Below, piece by piece: positions 63,843 to 64,000 of a stretch of 64,000 nucleotides of DNA; position 1 is the stretch's first letter; every line of letters starts with the position of its first letter. Below the pieces are notes generated by a model. It did not search any database. It was not told the DNA's origin and was given only the letters and a program-made list of their open reading frames with translations. Source of the stretch: Paenacidovorax monticola (GTDB lineage Bacteria > Pseudomonadota > Gammaproteobacteria > Burkholderiales > Burkholderiaceae_C); NCBI RefSeq assembly GCF_014489595.1, contig NZ_CP060790.1:2852001-2916000 (forward strand). The letters are read 5' to 3'. The position numbers and the translations under genes are program-made.

Positions 63843-64000
63843 CGCGCCACCTCGCATGGCGGCGAGGCATCGTCCCAGGCCTCGGCCATCTGGCGCGCGC
63901 GGAACAGGTGGGCGGCCTGCAGCACCTCGGCGGTCGCCCCCCAGGCCACGGGTTCGCGCGCGAGCAGCAGGGTCTGGTCGAAATGCGCGCGCACCTGATC
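63839..64000 (-). CDS. znuC: metal ABC transporter ATP-binding protein, C-terminal fragment
   Basis: The last 53 residues of a gene running off the window edge. VRAHFDQTLLLAREPVAWGA and TAEVLQAAHLF are the C-terminal strand and helix of Mn/Zn ATPases (the 'D..LLLNR..VA.G' segment). Its TGA overlaps the znuB ATG. The Walker motifs lie outside the window. Confidence 0.8.
   Translation of the reverse strand, partial: DQVRAHFDQTLLLAREPVAWGATAEVLQAAHLFRARQMAEAWDDASPPCEVAR

Noticed and set aside
1..64000. tRNA, rRNA, insertion sequence, integrase or attachment site
   Set aside because: None could be recognised; the direct and inverted repeats found are not linked to any transposase or integrase in the window.

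Overview
The window is GC-rich, densely coded chromosomal DNA. Gene content points to a facultatively anaerobic, denitrifying beta-proteobacterium of the Comamonadaceae (Acidovorax/Alicycliphilus type). Supporting signs are a narXL-narK1K2GHJI nitrate-respiration locus, Bug-family solute receptors, DUF3567 and PHA-system small proteins, the pilT/pilU pair, and palindromic intergenic repeats of the kind common in that family. The assignment is inferred from gene content and not from a marker gene.

Layout. 1-12.1 kb: DNA repair (tag), a lipoprotein aminopeptidase, a storage-lipid group (PHA-system protein, acyl-CoA-binding protein, WS/DGAT), three peptidase/amidohydrolase genes, an orphan solute receptor, an orphan molybdopterin oxidoreductase and an unknown membrane protein. 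12.2-18.3 kb: YqhD aldehyde reductase, a Bug receptor, a fumarylacetoacetase-family enzyme divergent from an IclR regulator (a nested inverted repeat fills the gap), a DUF3108 protein and DUF3567. 18.6-23.2 kb: a sugar-nucleotide/glycosyltransferase module (UDP-xylose synthase, UDP-glucose dehydrogenase, TPR-GT41 'SPINDLY' transferase), by eye less GC-rich. 23.4-41.6 kb: one long minus-strand run starting at narX behind an FNR-type box: narXL, narK1, narK2, narGHJI, a parvulin, a beta-carbonic anhydrase, a class II ribonucleotide reductase, a nitroreductase, a small conserved protein and a hemerythrin. This is a coherent anaerobic/nitrate lifestyle block. 41.6-54.3 kb: ChaN-like lipoprotein, GGDEF/EAL protein, purU, LysR regulator, GlcD-like oxidase, DUF445, an HTH regulator, a class V aminotransferase, threonine aldolase and YggS. 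54.4-57.5 kb: pilT, a cyclic-nucleotide-binding protein, pilU. 57.5-62.6 kb: a 3-hydroxyisobutyrate-dehydrogenase-like gene, the conserved dolP-diaA-yraN / rsmI block, and an Hsp70-like gene. 62.8-64 kb: the end of a zinc/manganese ABC transporter operon (znuC fragment, znuB, and a 44-codon Tat-signal-only remnant).

Two cross-cutting observations matter for anyone using this annotation. First, at least eight genes are broken by the same kind of lesion: one missing base in a run of G or C (IclR, DUF3108, nitroreductase, narK2, narX, ChaN four times, the GGDEF/EAL gene and the LysR gene; a small gene near 50.3 kb is a possible ninth). The uniform direction suggests sequencing or assembly under-calling more than biology, so these are listed as CDS spanning the shift. 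Second, palindromic repeats are not confined to intergenic DNA. They appear translated in frame inside the carbonic anhydrase and probably the 3-hydroxyisobutyrate dehydrogenase, may form the N-terminus of the LysR protein, and one supplies the start codon of the IclR gene.

No tRNA, rRNA, CRISPR array, insertion sequence or prophage was seen. Apart from the 15,553-15,900 gap (described), no gene-free stretch exceeds 300 bases.
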